This document shows positions 1 through 10,973 of a DNA stretch of 64,000 bases, piece after piece. This DNA is from Penicillus capitatus (lineage: Eukaryota > Chlorophyta), in the NCBI GenBank assembly GCA_965649825.1, contig OZ287699.1, forward strand, positions 1,364,001 to 1,428,000, in the 5' to 3' direction. Numbering within the stretch: the stretch's first letter is position 1; each line of letters begins with the position of its first letter. A program made the position numbers and the translations under genes. The notes under the pieces were generated by a model. That model ran no database searches and was not told where the DNA came from. It saw only the letters and a program-made list of their open reading frames with translations.

Positions 1-915
1 AGAGCAGAGAAATCAGAGTCGGAACACGAGCAAACAGAGCAGGCAGAGATCGAAACATCCGAAGAGAAAGAGCTGCATCCCTTTACTCCGGAAGAAGACA
101 ATTCTCCACTGCCGGGAGCACTCGATCGCCACTCAAAGGAGCACGAGGGTTCTGATATGGATACCAATGCAAAAGCACCGGACGAAGCAGACGCGAATCG
201 GATCGACGCCGTTGTTGGGAAGGATGCAGAAGAGGACCTCCCGATAGAGAAACCAACAATACGTGCGTCGCACCTGCCCGCACAACAGGAAGAAACAGAA
301 AAGGAGGAAGTGCCCGAGGCGGTATCAGATCACGCATCTCTTGAGAAAACCCATCAGGTATAGAGAACGCATGATGTGACTGTTCTGCCTTTTTTGTCTG
401 TTCGATGCTGGAGTTTGCTTGTTATGGCTGCAGGCGGGAGATCAGTATACGGAGCAACTTGTGGAACTGCTCAAGGCATACCGATCTCAGGAGAGTGATG
501 CAGCCTCCTTGCCAATCTCGCAATGGCCCGACAAGGACGTTCAGCATTTGACAGACCTCGTTCAGAAACTGAAGCAAAACGCAAAACAGATGCATGATCA
601 ACCACCACTTACCACAGAAGAGATCCATGAATTTGCCCGTTACTTAGGCACAGCCTTGTTCTTTCGTCTAAGCATGGATCATCCATCGCATGCGATCTAG
701 GGATGGATGTTGAGAGAGATCAAGATCTGCTCTACATCGCTGAGTGGGCTATGACAGCTGCACTGCCATCAGAGTGGTCCGTACATCACGATACCGAAGG
801 CAACGAGTACTTCTACGATTCGAAGACGAAGACATCACAGTATGAACATCCGATGGACCAAACCTATAGAGATCTTTACCAGAGACTCAAACAGATTTCT
901 TCGCCATCCGATTAG
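1..915 (+). CDS. C-terminal part of a WW-domain protein (CEP164-like WW region)
   Basis: The gene enters from the left edge, so its start is missing. Exons are 1-357, 434-638 and 701-915, with GT-AG introns of 76 and 62 nt. The first exon encodes a Glu/Asp-rich low-complexity stretch. The end holds a WW domain (LPSEW, then EYFYDSKTKTSQYEHP) followed by YRDLYQRLK. A short EIHEFAR helix precedes the WW domain, as in the N-terminal region of centriolar appendage protein CEP164. The WW domain itself is clear. The CEP164 relationship is inferred from the helix-plus-WW order, and here the domain lies at the C-terminus, unlike animal CEP164. The TAG stop at 913-915 overlaps the stop of the convergent SLY1 gene. 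Confidence 0.7.
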
Positions 916-3043
916 GAACGTTGTTTTTTCGCCAATGCTGTCAATTGTTCGATGAATGTCTCTGCAGAGATCATCTCTGTTGCCCCGTAGACTATTTGCT
1001 TTGCCTTGGACTGACTTGTCGCCCAGAGGTCAAGAGACTCCCTCTCCAGATAGTTTCCGCCGCCAACCATAAACACCACTGCTTCTTTGGAAGCGACTGT
1101 CCCATCAGATGGTTTCCCTGGCGGCGCTTTGGGATCGAAGGTGCAAAATCGATCAACACCTGAACCGCTCTCGGATTTGCCTTCCATCACTGCCTCCACA
1201 GCTGCCACCACTGGTGACCTCTTAGCACCAGAAAGCAGGTTCTTCACGCTTTTGGACACCGACGAGATCCCTTGTGAAAAATTCTTCTCGGCCCATGACA
1301 ACAGATTGCCTTCTGAACTGCTGTGCATCACTTTGCTCAGCCCAGCAGAGGACTGCAATGTGCCTCCGGCCAGTTGATTAACACAGAGCGTCCTGACATA
1401 AGAAAAGACCACGCCAGCCACTCCGCCACCGCCGCCAAGAGCCTGCAGAATAGACTGCAGTTCAGACTCCGGAGGCAAGGGATTGGCAGACAGCAGGTAG
1501 ACGCAAGCAAGACGCAGTTTGTCCTGCATCGTTCCTTCGCTGCCTTCCAGAAGCTTCATCATCGAAGCGAGATCAACCTTGCCCGACACCATGTCTTCTT
1601 CCAGGTTAAAGTACTGATCCAGCAGCCTGCACAACGCCAAGAGTGATTCTCGTGAGCAGCAGTGGTCATTGAGAACCTTGCTTTGATGATGCTGAGCAAT
1701 GCTGTTGCAATGCTCGTGTGCTTGTCCAGTACTTTCTTCTTTTCAGTCAGTTCTGGAAGAGAGGACACAGCAGCCATGAGGTTTTGTGTTTCGATGGGTC
1801 CATCATCTGAGACCGATCCCTGTGCTGGCTGTTGCGCTGTTTTTTGATTGATCTCTTCGACGGCCTTCTTGTAGTTCTGCAGCTGAATCTCCACCTCCTC
1901 GGCAATCTGACAAGAAACAGATGCTGCGTTTGTCGGCCATTAATAACACAGAGTCACACTTTTGGAAAGGAATAGGCTCCGCATTTCTGCCAGAAGAAAT
2001 CCTCTTCATCCACGTCGTAATGTGTGACGGTCTTCCCTGCAGAGCTCTCCGTTACGTGGTTACTCTTTTCCTCGACCCGGACTCTGTTGAGATGGAGATG
2101 TAAGAGATCCTGGACCAACGGTTTGTAAGACCAGGAATGCTGAAGAGCTCCAGAGAGATCAAAGTTTCGATCGAATACAATCATCAGGGGCCGGGAAAGA
2201 GAGGACAGCAGACCAGACGTCGCCTCGGCAAAGACATTCTGTCTTGTCTTCAGTGCCGTACGAATTCTGTCATCCAGTGCCGAACAGATGTGCTCCGCTG
2301 CGCCTCCAGGTGGGCATTTGAGAAGAGGAATGGCCCCTAACGTGGCGAAGACGCAGAACAGGGCATCGACGATCTGTTCCACGACCACCTCAATGTCGGT
2401 GTCTCGCGCAGTGGGATCGTTCAATTGGGTGTACACTTCTGGAAGACCCAACGAGAACAGCCCCTTTTCCAGTGAGATGAAGGACATGTACTGGTCCTCG
2501 ACGCGCGCAATTTTCTGTACGGCATTGGCTTTGACGGTTCCTTGAGCCAGCGATTCCAAAAGCGGCCGAGAAATGCGCGAGATGAAGGTGAGATCGTATT
2601 GGCCGTAGAGATCGGCGGATAAATCTTTGATAATGGCGTCGACATTTTCAGCATTTCCTTGCACGAGATACACAGCAGGAACCTGCACGATGCACGTGGT
2701 CTCCCCCTCTCGTTTTTGATGTCTGTGCACCGCACCTCCTGAATGGGTTGACGTTCGGATTCGATCGCCAGGTGTAATGTGACGCCCAATCCGCGCAGCT
2801 GATTGACTTTGAGGAGCGGAGCAACAAGATGGCGGCCGAATGCGTCCAGAATCAGAACTTTGTAAGATGTCGTCGTCTCGTTTTCCGTCATCCCCAAAGG
2901 GCGTCTCCCCGTCGCTTCCTTTCCCTCTGCTGACCCACATTGCTTCAGCAGTCGCGTCAGACATGCTACAGCACGATGTCGATCTGGCTTCTTTGAGAAA
3001 TCGGCCGAGGGAGACCTATTTGTCGAGCCTTGATATCGAGCAT
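912..3043 (-). CDS. SLY1: Sec1/Munc18 family protein SLY1 (SCFD1)
   Basis: This SM protein chaperones syntaxin-5-type SNARE assembly in ER-Golgi traffic. Five exons (3043-3016, 2965-2736, 2682-1960, 1906-1677, 1626-912) give 641 aa, normal for the family. Introns are 50-53 nt. Family blocks seen in order: a first helix with LTRLLKQCG, YKVLILDAFGR, the SERQPIQEVPAVYLV junction, EDQYMSFISLEKGLFSL, DALFCVFATLGAIPLLKC, PLMIVFDRNFDL, AVSSLPELTEKKKVLDKHT and a C-terminal VFMVGGGNYLE. The start was chosen because the MLDIKARQ exon splices in frame to the first conserved helix. The channel-PDE gene starts only 33 bp away on the other strand, so the two must share a promoter. Confidence 0.95.
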
Positions 3044-3076
3044 GGTTGTGTGGAGTAATAATGATGGCGTTGTGTT

Positions 3077-6000
3077 ATGATGGAGGGCATTTGTCTCATC
3101 AAATACATGGAAAATGGAGGGCGAAGCTGCGCCGTTGACGATGCATTCTATCACGACGTCGCCATCGAGAGCGGTACCGCCTGCGTGTCGACATTGCACG
3201 ACATCGACATCCGCCGACATCCACAGGACGTCCCGTCATCCCGCGATCATTTCGTAGCGCTGGCCATGTCCGACGAGGGACGCGTCCCTGCGCGCAATAT
3301 CCGTACTTCTGGACAATGGTCGATTTCGAGCGTACCGAGCAAGGGTAGTACAGCGAACGAACATACACTTTCCGTGCATGACTCCACGTGCGCTTAGGAG
3401 ACTGGGATGTTTGGAAAAGACAGTTACGCAAGGCGATGGAAAAGACGTCGGTTCAGATGGGTCTGTTTCTGTTGCTGACCTACGTCCTCTTCGTCAACAA
3501 CATCGCCACCATCGCTCGTGCCTCAGATGTCGCCATGACTCGGATCAATGTGACGCTGGTGGTCTCGTTTGTCTTGTTTTGTGGAGAAATGGTCATCAAC
3601 TTCTCGATAGCTTCCAAACGCGATCTCCTCTATAACGCGATGGAAGTCATTGGAACGCTCTCTATATTGATGGAGGTATCATGGGTGACGGATTTCTTGG
3701 GATTGGACTACAATATAGAGACAGAGAACGTATCAAAAACGGCAATCATTACTTCCAGAGCAGGCAATGTGGCATTCTCCTTCTCTGCAGGAATGCCGTG
3801 TGTATGTGCACTAGGGAGAGTGACGCGAATGATCCGTTTGATTCGTTTTGTTCGAGCTTTGAAGATTTTCATCATGATCCATCGCTTTTTTGCGAGAAGA
3901 ATTGACGATGGTGGGAAGGAACGGTCCATTGCACCATCGACGATTGGTAACAGTCTGAACGACCGAATTTCTCTATTGGTGAGTGATGGATGTGCTCCCG
4001 ATTGGAGAAGCTGCACCGAAGCTGGCATTCTAGGCAGCGTTTCTGGTGATGATGACAATGATGCTGGTATCGTTATTGAATGTCCATGACTCTGATGACA
4101 CGAACAGAGCCTTCATGCTCATTCTCTCCCTCATCGACACACACCAACTCGACATTATGGTCTCACACATAAAGACGTCGGTCACTCTTTTCTGATCCGC
4201 ATTTCCTCACCCTCTCTGTTCTGTTCAGTTTTGTAGATCAAACTGACGGGGGAATGGTTTTGAGATGGATTCGAGTTGGGGCGTACGAACAGGAGTGGAG
4301 AGATCCTGGATGCTGTTCCATCGATCGAGACATGTAACGGCATTTCGTATGCAGTCCATCTCTCTGGTGAAAAAGTGTGACCACTGTATGCAGTGTACAT
4401 CTGAAGAGGGATGGCACACCTGAGGTGCAGATCGAACTGGACATCTCAAAGCAGAACATCACGACTGCCTATTTGGAGATTCTTCTTGGACTGGCTGTGA
4501 TTGTCGAACTTTTTGTCTTCGTGGCACTGCTGCAGCGCAACACGTCACGCATCTTGATTGCACCATTGGAGCGCATTTTTACCACTATTCAGAAGAATGC
4601 TCACATGATTGTCAGCGCTCTGGATACTCCTGACCATCATGTAGGGTGTCACATCACACATCTCCTCTCTTTGATGTGCTCTCATGTTCCAGAACAATGA
4701 ACCATCATCAGAGATCGATACCATCGAGGCAGCCATTAGTAAAATGAGTAAATTAGTGGCACATATAAGTGCTACAGGTCAAGGTGGATCGCTTCGTTGC
4801 TGTTTATGCATCGCAATGATCGATGATGTGTTGGTGGTCGTGTAGGGAATCATGTGCTAAACAACTATGTACAGGATGAGCACACAAGTGCAGATACAAG
4901 AGCATGGCTCAATGACTTCACTCAAAGTGCCAAAGTGACGAGTTTCAAAAGAAGAGCCAAATCAACAGAAACGCCATCCACTGTGAGATCCCTTTCCGGC
5001 GGCGTCATAAAAGGATCATTGCTTTCTGGCGATACAGAAACCGACATTGGACCGCTCTCTGACGCACATACAATCTGAAGACCAGCAAAAACGCCGACAG
5101 CATATCTCAAGGCTCATGTCAGCCATTGACAGAACCGCACTCTGTTCCTGGCACTTTGATGTCACACAGTACACGTTTGAGGTCTCGATCTGCCAACATG
5201 ACCTGTGGATAACCGACGGCGCATGACTCAGGAACTCACTGCAGCAATCTGTCTGATGTTTGAAGATCTGAAGCTGGCTTCGTTTGCCGACGTCTTTGAA
5301 CAGTCAGATGTTCTGGTTCCGTTTGAATGTCTCTGGGATTTTATTACGAGGGTCCTCCTCATTGCTCTCCATCAGGTGACGCCTTCTAAGGGACTGTCTG
5401 TTGCAGGTAAGAGGATTCTACCATAATGTTCCGTATCATAATTTCTTTCACTGCTGCGATGTGGCACACGCCACTTTCCGTTTTATTAAACTCACCGAAA
5501 AGCGCACGGGAATGTCATCGCTGGAGAGCTTTGCACTGATGATCGCATCTATTTGTCACGATATGGATCATCCCGGTAGGTTCCGTACAGATATCTCTTG
5601 GTCTGGCTCTCTGTGTGATCGGCCATTGTGTGCCAGGACTGCAAAATGCTTTCCTGATTGACACCCATCATCATCTGGCCACTATGTATAACGACCGTTC
5701 CGTTTTGGAGAATCGACACGTTTCGTGTGTCTACTCACTCGTTTCTGAACATCCGGAAGCAGACGTCTTTCAGTATTTGGACAAGAGCAGTTGGAAAGAC
5801 GTTCGCAAGATCATTATCGAATCTATACTGCATACGGATATGGGAAAGCATTTTGGAATGGTATCCAAGGCGGAGATCTTTTACGAACTGCATGGGGCTG
5901 CGATCAATGCAGATAACGGCAATTCACTCTTTGATGACCCAGGAGATCGTCTTTTTCTTTTCTCACTCTTATTGCACTGTGCAGATATCTCAAATCCTGT

Positions 6001-6503
6001 CCGTCCCCTCAACGTTGCCGAAAAGTGAGAAACGATGTGACATGTACGCGCTCACTCTTTGGAGGACTTTTCTTCAGATGGGCAGATAATGTGTTGGACG
6101 AATTCTTTCTCCAAGGAGACGAAGAACGAAAACGTGGAATGCCAATTTCTCATTTGTGTGACCGAAACGTCACATCACGTCCCACATCTCAAATCGACTT
6201 TCTAGAGTACATCATTGCTCCTCTCTTCTACCATGTCTGTACACTACCACACGTCACATCGTTTCTCACTCATTGATGAGCTCTCTCTCCACTTAGGTCG
6301 TGCGTATCTTTCCTGAACTGCGAATGACGCTTATGCACTTGGAAGAAAACCGCCGCTTCTGGGACAAGATATATCTAAGAGAGATCGAGGACAAGATACC
6401 CAACAGCAGCGAAGAAAAGAACAAAGCCAATAAACGCTTAGAGGCCTTTCTTTCAAAATACAGAGATCTTTTCGATGTGCATCATCCCACTTCTACAGGG
6501 TAA
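3077..6503 (+). CDS. Voltage-gated-channel-like membrane domain fused to class I cyclic nucleotide phosphodiesterase
   Basis: Thirteen exons with introns of 50-68 nt give an exactly in-frame 916-aa protein. Introns: 3345-3397, 3979-4033, 4177-4228, 4334-4393, 4641-4692, 4778-4845, 4983-5037, 5182-5231, 5352-5406, 5576-5636, 6025-6077, 6235-6296. The N-terminal half has several membrane helices and an S4-like segment with regularly spaced Arg (RVTRMIRLIRFVRALKIF), as in ion-transport domains. A last helix (LGLAVIVELFVFVALL) leads to a linker beginning APLERIFTTIQ, of a type seen in membrane cyclases. The C-terminal half is a PDEase_I domain with YHNFFHCCDVAH, ICHDMDHPG and LHCADISNP, so the metal-binding His/Asp residues are present. 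It should hydrolyse cAMP or cGMP at a membrane. Whether it conducts ions is unknown; the start could be a later in-frame Met. Confidence 0.88.
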
Positions 6504-6667
6504 GCAGCTTCGATCTGTCGCGTCATCTCTGATCCTCGTGCACAGCTTGATCGGCAAGCAGTTGTCACAAGAGTGAGGGTGAAACGCGTGTATGTCAGTT
6601 GATTCTTACACCACATTCTGAGTGTGCACCACGAATAAGAACAAGAAATCCACGTGTAATCTCTTCA

Positions 6668-7556
6668 TTAGACGCAGTTCTCCCCAGAGAAACAGATGAT
6701 GAGGAACAGAATGAGGGCAATCATCAGAATGATGCCGAGAATCGTTGCTTTCATTTTGAAATTCTGCCACCACATTTTTGAACGTAATCTCTGTCCCTGG
6801 TGTTGAAACTGGGCTGCCTGTGGAGTGACAGGATCGTCAGAGAACAGACAGAGATGGATGTCACGCTTACATGGTTTCGCAAGTCATCAGTCTTGTCGAC
6901 CAAAACCTCTATCTTCTCACCCCTCTTCAGCACTTCCTCGATGTTCTCGACCATGATGTTCTTGACCTCGTCCACCTCAAACGTCACATCACGCACATCT
7001 CACTCTTTTCAAGCTAAGGAAGGAGCACACTTTTTTCTGAACGGAGGCAATTTTGGAAATCTCTTCTGGATGTTCTTGGCAGTATTCCATGTGCGTCTTT
7101 AGCACCGGACTGTCCATCGAACACAGCGGCATTGACAGCAATGTGATGAGATGTATGGGATGGGATGATACCCAAAGACACGGTCCAAGGATCCCTCTGT
7201 CGCAGAGAGTGCCTTGGCACCGTGTTTCTTCTGGAAGTCCGATGCCACACGTTGCAGGAATCCAAATGGAATGGTCCGTCCATACGACTCTTCAGCCACC
7301 GCCAGGTAGACTGTAGGCCACACAAAGCAAGGGAACCTCGCTTTCCTTGTGTGCACGACATCAGGGGACGCTCACTAAAATCTCCATCGTTTAGGAAATT
7401 GAATGTATGGCGGTCGCAATTGATAGTGAATTTCGCTTCCGGGTTGGATACGTTTTGCAGACACTCTATCGCTACCGTCTTAAAGTTGCCAGAGTATGCT
7501 GTGTATTCGGCCAGGACGGTCGTCCCGCGAGCAACGAAGCTGTAAATCAGCGGCAT
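6668..7556 (-). CDS. R-SNARE, longin-type VAMP7/VAMP72-like
   Basis: Five exons (7556-7376, 7310-7172, 7109-7031, 6975-6871, 6817-6668) encode 217 aa, the usual VAMP72 length. The N-terminal longin domain starts [18 protein letters not shown]. The linker [17 protein letters not shown] closely resembles plant VAMP72 proteins. The SNARE motif runs [19 protein letters not shown] with the zero-layer Arg in VLKRGEKIE, then KMWWQN and a single C-terminal transmembrane helix. It should act in fusion of Golgi or endosomal vesicles with plasma membrane or late compartments. The start is the conserved longin Met; an open frame continues upstream without a family match. It is divergent to the bZIP gene, with about 100 bp between starts. 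Confidence 0.94.
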
Positions 7557-7629
7557 GGCGTCTTCGCCGTTTGCGTTGTCGGATGTGGCGTGCGCGTTGA
7601 AATTCTTGTTCTTCTCGTACAAAGGGACG

Positions 7630-7637
7630 TGACGTGG
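7630..7637. promoter_or_regulatory. TGACGTGG ACGT-core (G/C-box-like) element
   Basis: TGACGTGG lies between the divergent VAMP-like and bZIP starts, 26 bp before the bZIP ATG. It is the class of site that plant G-box-binding bZIP proteins recognise. Autoregulation by the adjacent bZIP is possible but is inference. Confidence 0.35.
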
Positions 7638-7662
7638 CTGAGCAGGTGGCACTTGTGGTCTG

Positions 7663-8643
7663 ATGTGTGAGCCGACTTCGAATGCCGAGGCAGTTCGTGT
7701 TGACGTGGCGCATGAGCGTGGAAATGGCAAAGAAACGACGAACGTCTCGTCGACGGTGGAGTACTGGCAAAGCGCACTGCAAGAATTCTGCAAAAATTCG
7801 CCGACACCGCCACCACCGCCACCACAGCACGCCTATGTCGCCAATCCATTAACGGCAACGCCGCCTGCTTACGGTCTGTGGTCTGGCCAAATTCCGCCCG
7901 TAAGTCTGCTCTCCTGCACGACGCCGAAAATCGTTCGGAATGCTATCAGCCTCTGTTAACGCCTTACGGTCCCATGCCGTTCTTCGGCGGATTCTTTCCG
8001 GGAGCTTATCCGATACATCCAGCAGCGACGGTGCCGACGGTCTCGCTGCCAGCAGTGAAACCAGAAATGCACGAAGACGGTGAGAAGGGAACACAAAGAA
8101 ATGATCTACAGACGCCGAAACGCGTAAGGCGCTGCGAAATGTTGACACCCGACGATGTCTCAGCCCTATGTGCCAGCAGAGGAAGACGCCAACGTCAACA
8201 GCACCGCCGCCGCCACACTTCGTTCCTACACAGTCCCATCCATCGCCTCCTCTAAATCGACGTCTGGCATCGATCGACCTACAACGGCTTCGATGGAGAT
8301 GTGTACAGGGGAGGAGACACCGTGGCCCAAAATCGATGAAGAACTGAACCCGTCTGTTGTTCGAGTCTGTACATTAGTCACTCGATGCTTAAATACTAAC
8401 CACTTTGTGATGTGACAGGACGATCGAGAACTGAAAAAAGAACGAAGAAAGCAGTCGAATCGCGAATCGGCGCGCCGATCTCGGCTTCGGAAGCAGCGTG
8501 AATGCGAAGCTCTTCAGAAACAGGTCCAAGACATCACGGCGCTCAATCAATGTCTTGAACAGGAAATCGCTCAACTCAAGCAGCGACTCGCCGAAGTGGA
8601 ACGCGAAAATGAGCAACTCAAGGAAACGTGGTCGGCACACTAA
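7663..8643 (+). CDS. bZIP transcription factor, plant G-box-binding-factor type
   Basis: Four exons (7663-7899, 7950-8123, 8164-8376, 8419-8643) encode 282 aa. All introns are phase 0 and short (50, 40, 42 nt). The N-terminus is proline-rich with ATPPAYGLWSGQ and LLTPYGPMPFFGGFF, echoing the MFMR region of plant GBFs. The C-terminal basic region reads ELKKERRKQSNRESARRS followed by RLRKQ, nearly identical to plant group G bZIPs. A leucine zipper follows with Leu/hydrophobic heptads in LQKQVQDITALNQCLEQEI. It should bind ACGT-core DNA as a dimer. Its TAA stop overlaps the IMP4 stop on the other strand. Confidence 0.93.
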
Positions 8644-9688
8644 TCTGCCTCATCAATCTCTTCTCCAAGTCGTGGCTTTTTTGCGCAACGGATAAAGCTG
8701 CGTAAAATCCATTCTCTCTCAGCATGAGTCTGTTCGACAGATCCAAGTTTAATCTTGTATGGCTTCAACTCGAACCGTGGGCCCATCTGAAACAAAAGAG
8801 CCGTCACATCATTGTCATTCGGTGGATCGGAGGCCAACCTCCTGTAACTCGATTGAATCTGTGCCTTTCGGTTTCGTGTAACCGTGGTTTCGAACGGAAA
8901 TGAATTCGTTTCGGTTGGCAAAAGTGACGATACGTTTGGACTCTGCCGGCGGAACAGGGAACAGGTACTTCAAGATATCTCTGAACCGCTGCCCCAATGG
9001 CGTCGTCAGATTATCGAAGATCAGATGCGGATAAACTGCCGACACGGTTCCAACAGCACTCTTGCTGCCGATGTCATGTCGCATGACCTACGCGTCTCAC
9101 TCTTTTTGATGTGACAGATGGGACGTACGTCACTCTACCGTGTTAAAAACGCCAAAGTAAGCCGTTGGGCCGTACGGCAGATGCGAAATCACCAGACCAT
9201 CCGGTACACCGCTATGTTCATGAAGGATAATGAGATCGGTGACCTCGTGTTTCCGGCAACTCTCCACACACTCCTCCAAACTCATCGTCCCACGATTGAT
9301 GCGCTGGGTGTTAGGTATCAGCAATGCCAACTCTTTGCCAAACTGCATCAGTTTTGAGGAGGCATCACGCGAAGTGGTCAGGCAGATCTTGGGATCGATC
9401 TCTCCTGCCCGACCGTACTCATCGTCCATATGTGTGCGTGGTATGGCTGTGTTGTCGTCTTCCAAGTCCAGTTTGTCCTTCAACTGTACTTCCGAACGCA
9501 CCTCCGTTGGCAAAGCTTTGCCATCTGCACGTACACACGTCTCATATCTTTATCTCCCGACGATCCCGTCCTCGACCGCGTAAGGCGTCTTGAATTTTGC
9601 GTTTCTTCTCGTATGTCTCTCTCTGTTTGCCTTCGAGACTCTTACGATACAGATACTCTCTTCGTCTTCGAATCGTGCGCCTCAGCAT
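8640..9688 (-). CDS. IMP4: U3 snoRNP protein IMP4 (Brix domain)
   Basis: Four exons (9688-9577, 9524-9139, 9087-8839, 8786-8640; introns 51-52 nt) give 297 aa, matching the family. It begins MLRRTIRRRREYLYRKSLE like other IMP4 proteins. The Brix domain follows: DPKICLTTSRDASSKL, AQRINRG-like NTQRINRG, DLIILHEHSGVPDGL, SHLPYGPTAYFGVFN, VMRHDI, YLFPVPP, ITFAN-like VTFANRNEFISVR and MGPRFELKPYKI. It functions in the small-subunit processome, guiding U3 pairing with pre-rRNA in the nucleolus. The usual C-terminal WRWHPYTN-type block is changed to REWILRSFIRCAKK, so the tail is divergent. Confidence 0.95.
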
Positions 9689-9710
9689 CCTTCATCGCCA
9701 ACAAATGACG

Positions 9711-9725
9711 TGACGTGGCACGTCA
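9711..9725. promoter_or_regulatory. Perfect 15-bp ACGT palindrome TGACGTGGCACGTCA
   Basis: TGACGTG-G-CACGTCA is a perfect inverted repeat around a central base. It sits between the divergent IMP4 and lipocalin 1 starts, and another TGACG directly precedes it. It contains the GACGTGGC core of plant G/C-box hybrids. A bZIP site is the natural reading, possibly for the factor encoded at 7663-8643. Confidence 0.5.
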
Positions 9726-9857
9726 TCCTTATGCGTAGATAACGCATGCGTTGTTGCGTAGATAAACAAGGTGTTTTTCGCACTGATCTTCAAGACCATA
9801 TTCATTCGTTGACTGTTGGGCCATTGATTCTTTGAACGAAAGCTGAAAGGCTTTGAC

Positions 9858-10834
9858 ATGAAGGCCTTTGGGATCGCTGTGTGGATTCTTTTTGTCTTTT
9901 TCGTTCAGTCGACTACGTCGACGTCGACATGTCCGCCGCCCGGATTTGATTCCGTGTCGCCCTTCAATGTCACGCAATACATTGCCGCCTCGTGGTACAT
10001 TCAGGAACAGGTATAGCTAATCGGCGTGGACTTCGACGCCAGAAGCTTCGTGGGATGTTTTGCAGAGGCCGCTCGTTTACCAGCCTGTCGACAACCTCTT
10101 CTGCGTCGTGGCGACCTATGAACTGCAGCGCCCAGATGACATCGCCGTAAGCTCGCTGTTACTGACAGCAATGCAGTAATGCCTTGTGCGCGTTAGGGAG
10201 GTCTGATGGTGATGAACTATGCAAACCAAGGCAAAGTCAACGGCGAATCGAGGGGCACATCAGGAAGCGGGTACGCGCTGGACGATCGATGTGCATCGAT
10301 CGAGTGGATTGCTGTTGTCTAGCGACATGGATTCCGGAATGCTGAGGGCATCTATTCCAGACGTCAATGACCCGAGCAAGCTACTCGTCGGGCCACCAGC
10401 CCTCGAGAAATTCTCGTCGCTCTTCTACGGAGATTACTGGATCGTCGCTGTCGGTACGCCACCGCTCTTCTGTCCTCGCTGACCACAAGGCACGTGCGCT
10501 TCGATGCAGGGCGGAGCGAAGATCCCGTTATCGGTTATGATTGGGCGATCGTTAGTGGCGGGCCGCCGAAAGTAGAAACAGAAAACGGTTGCCGAACAGG
10601 TAGATCCTCCCCTAATGCCCTGAATGCGATGAAAGAGTCTGTTCTGTAGGTCGACGCTTTCTTTCACAGTTCCAGACGAATGGCATTGGCTTATGGCTGT
10701 TCTCGAGAAAACCTGTCGATCCAGTGGGTACACAACAGATGCGATCCGTTGCACAAGATTTGGGATTTGATATCACGGTCTTGCAAAAAGTAGAGCAAGA
10801 CGGTTGCAAATACGAAGGAGCGATTCTGAAATAA
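9858..10834 (+). CDS. Secreted lipocalin, apolipoprotein D-like (copy 1)
   Basis: Six exons (9858-10010, 10066-10146, 10197-10270, 10323-10453, 10510-10599, 10650-10834) encode 237 aa. An N-terminal signal peptide (MKAFGIAVWILFVFFVQS) is followed by CPPPGFDSVSPFNVTQYI and ASWYIQEQ, the lipocalin strand A region with its conserved Trp. Further family blocks are FCVVATYEL, VNDPSKLLVGPP, LFYGDYWIVAVG, YDWAIVSGGPP and GLWLFSRKPVDP. Lipocalins carry small hydrophobic ligands in a beta barrel; the ligand here is unknown. It is a tandem paralogue of the next gene. It keeps five introns where the next has two, and the first intron (after QEQ) is shared. Confidence 0.88.
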
Positions 10835-10973
10835 TCATTGGATAATCATGTGGGCTGACGTCGAGTAAAGCTTGTCATCGAGCAATTTCACTGGAAACTC
10901 GTTCGTCCTTTCGATCCGCGTGCCGCGTCGCTTCAGAGATCGCGGATGACATAATCTTGACGCATCGGTCGGC

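Noticed and set aside
6171-6205. TCACATCACGTCCC looked like another motif-bearing intron in the PDE gene
   Set aside because: The bases encode conserved PDE residues (NVTSRPTSQIDFLEY), so the block is exonic here.
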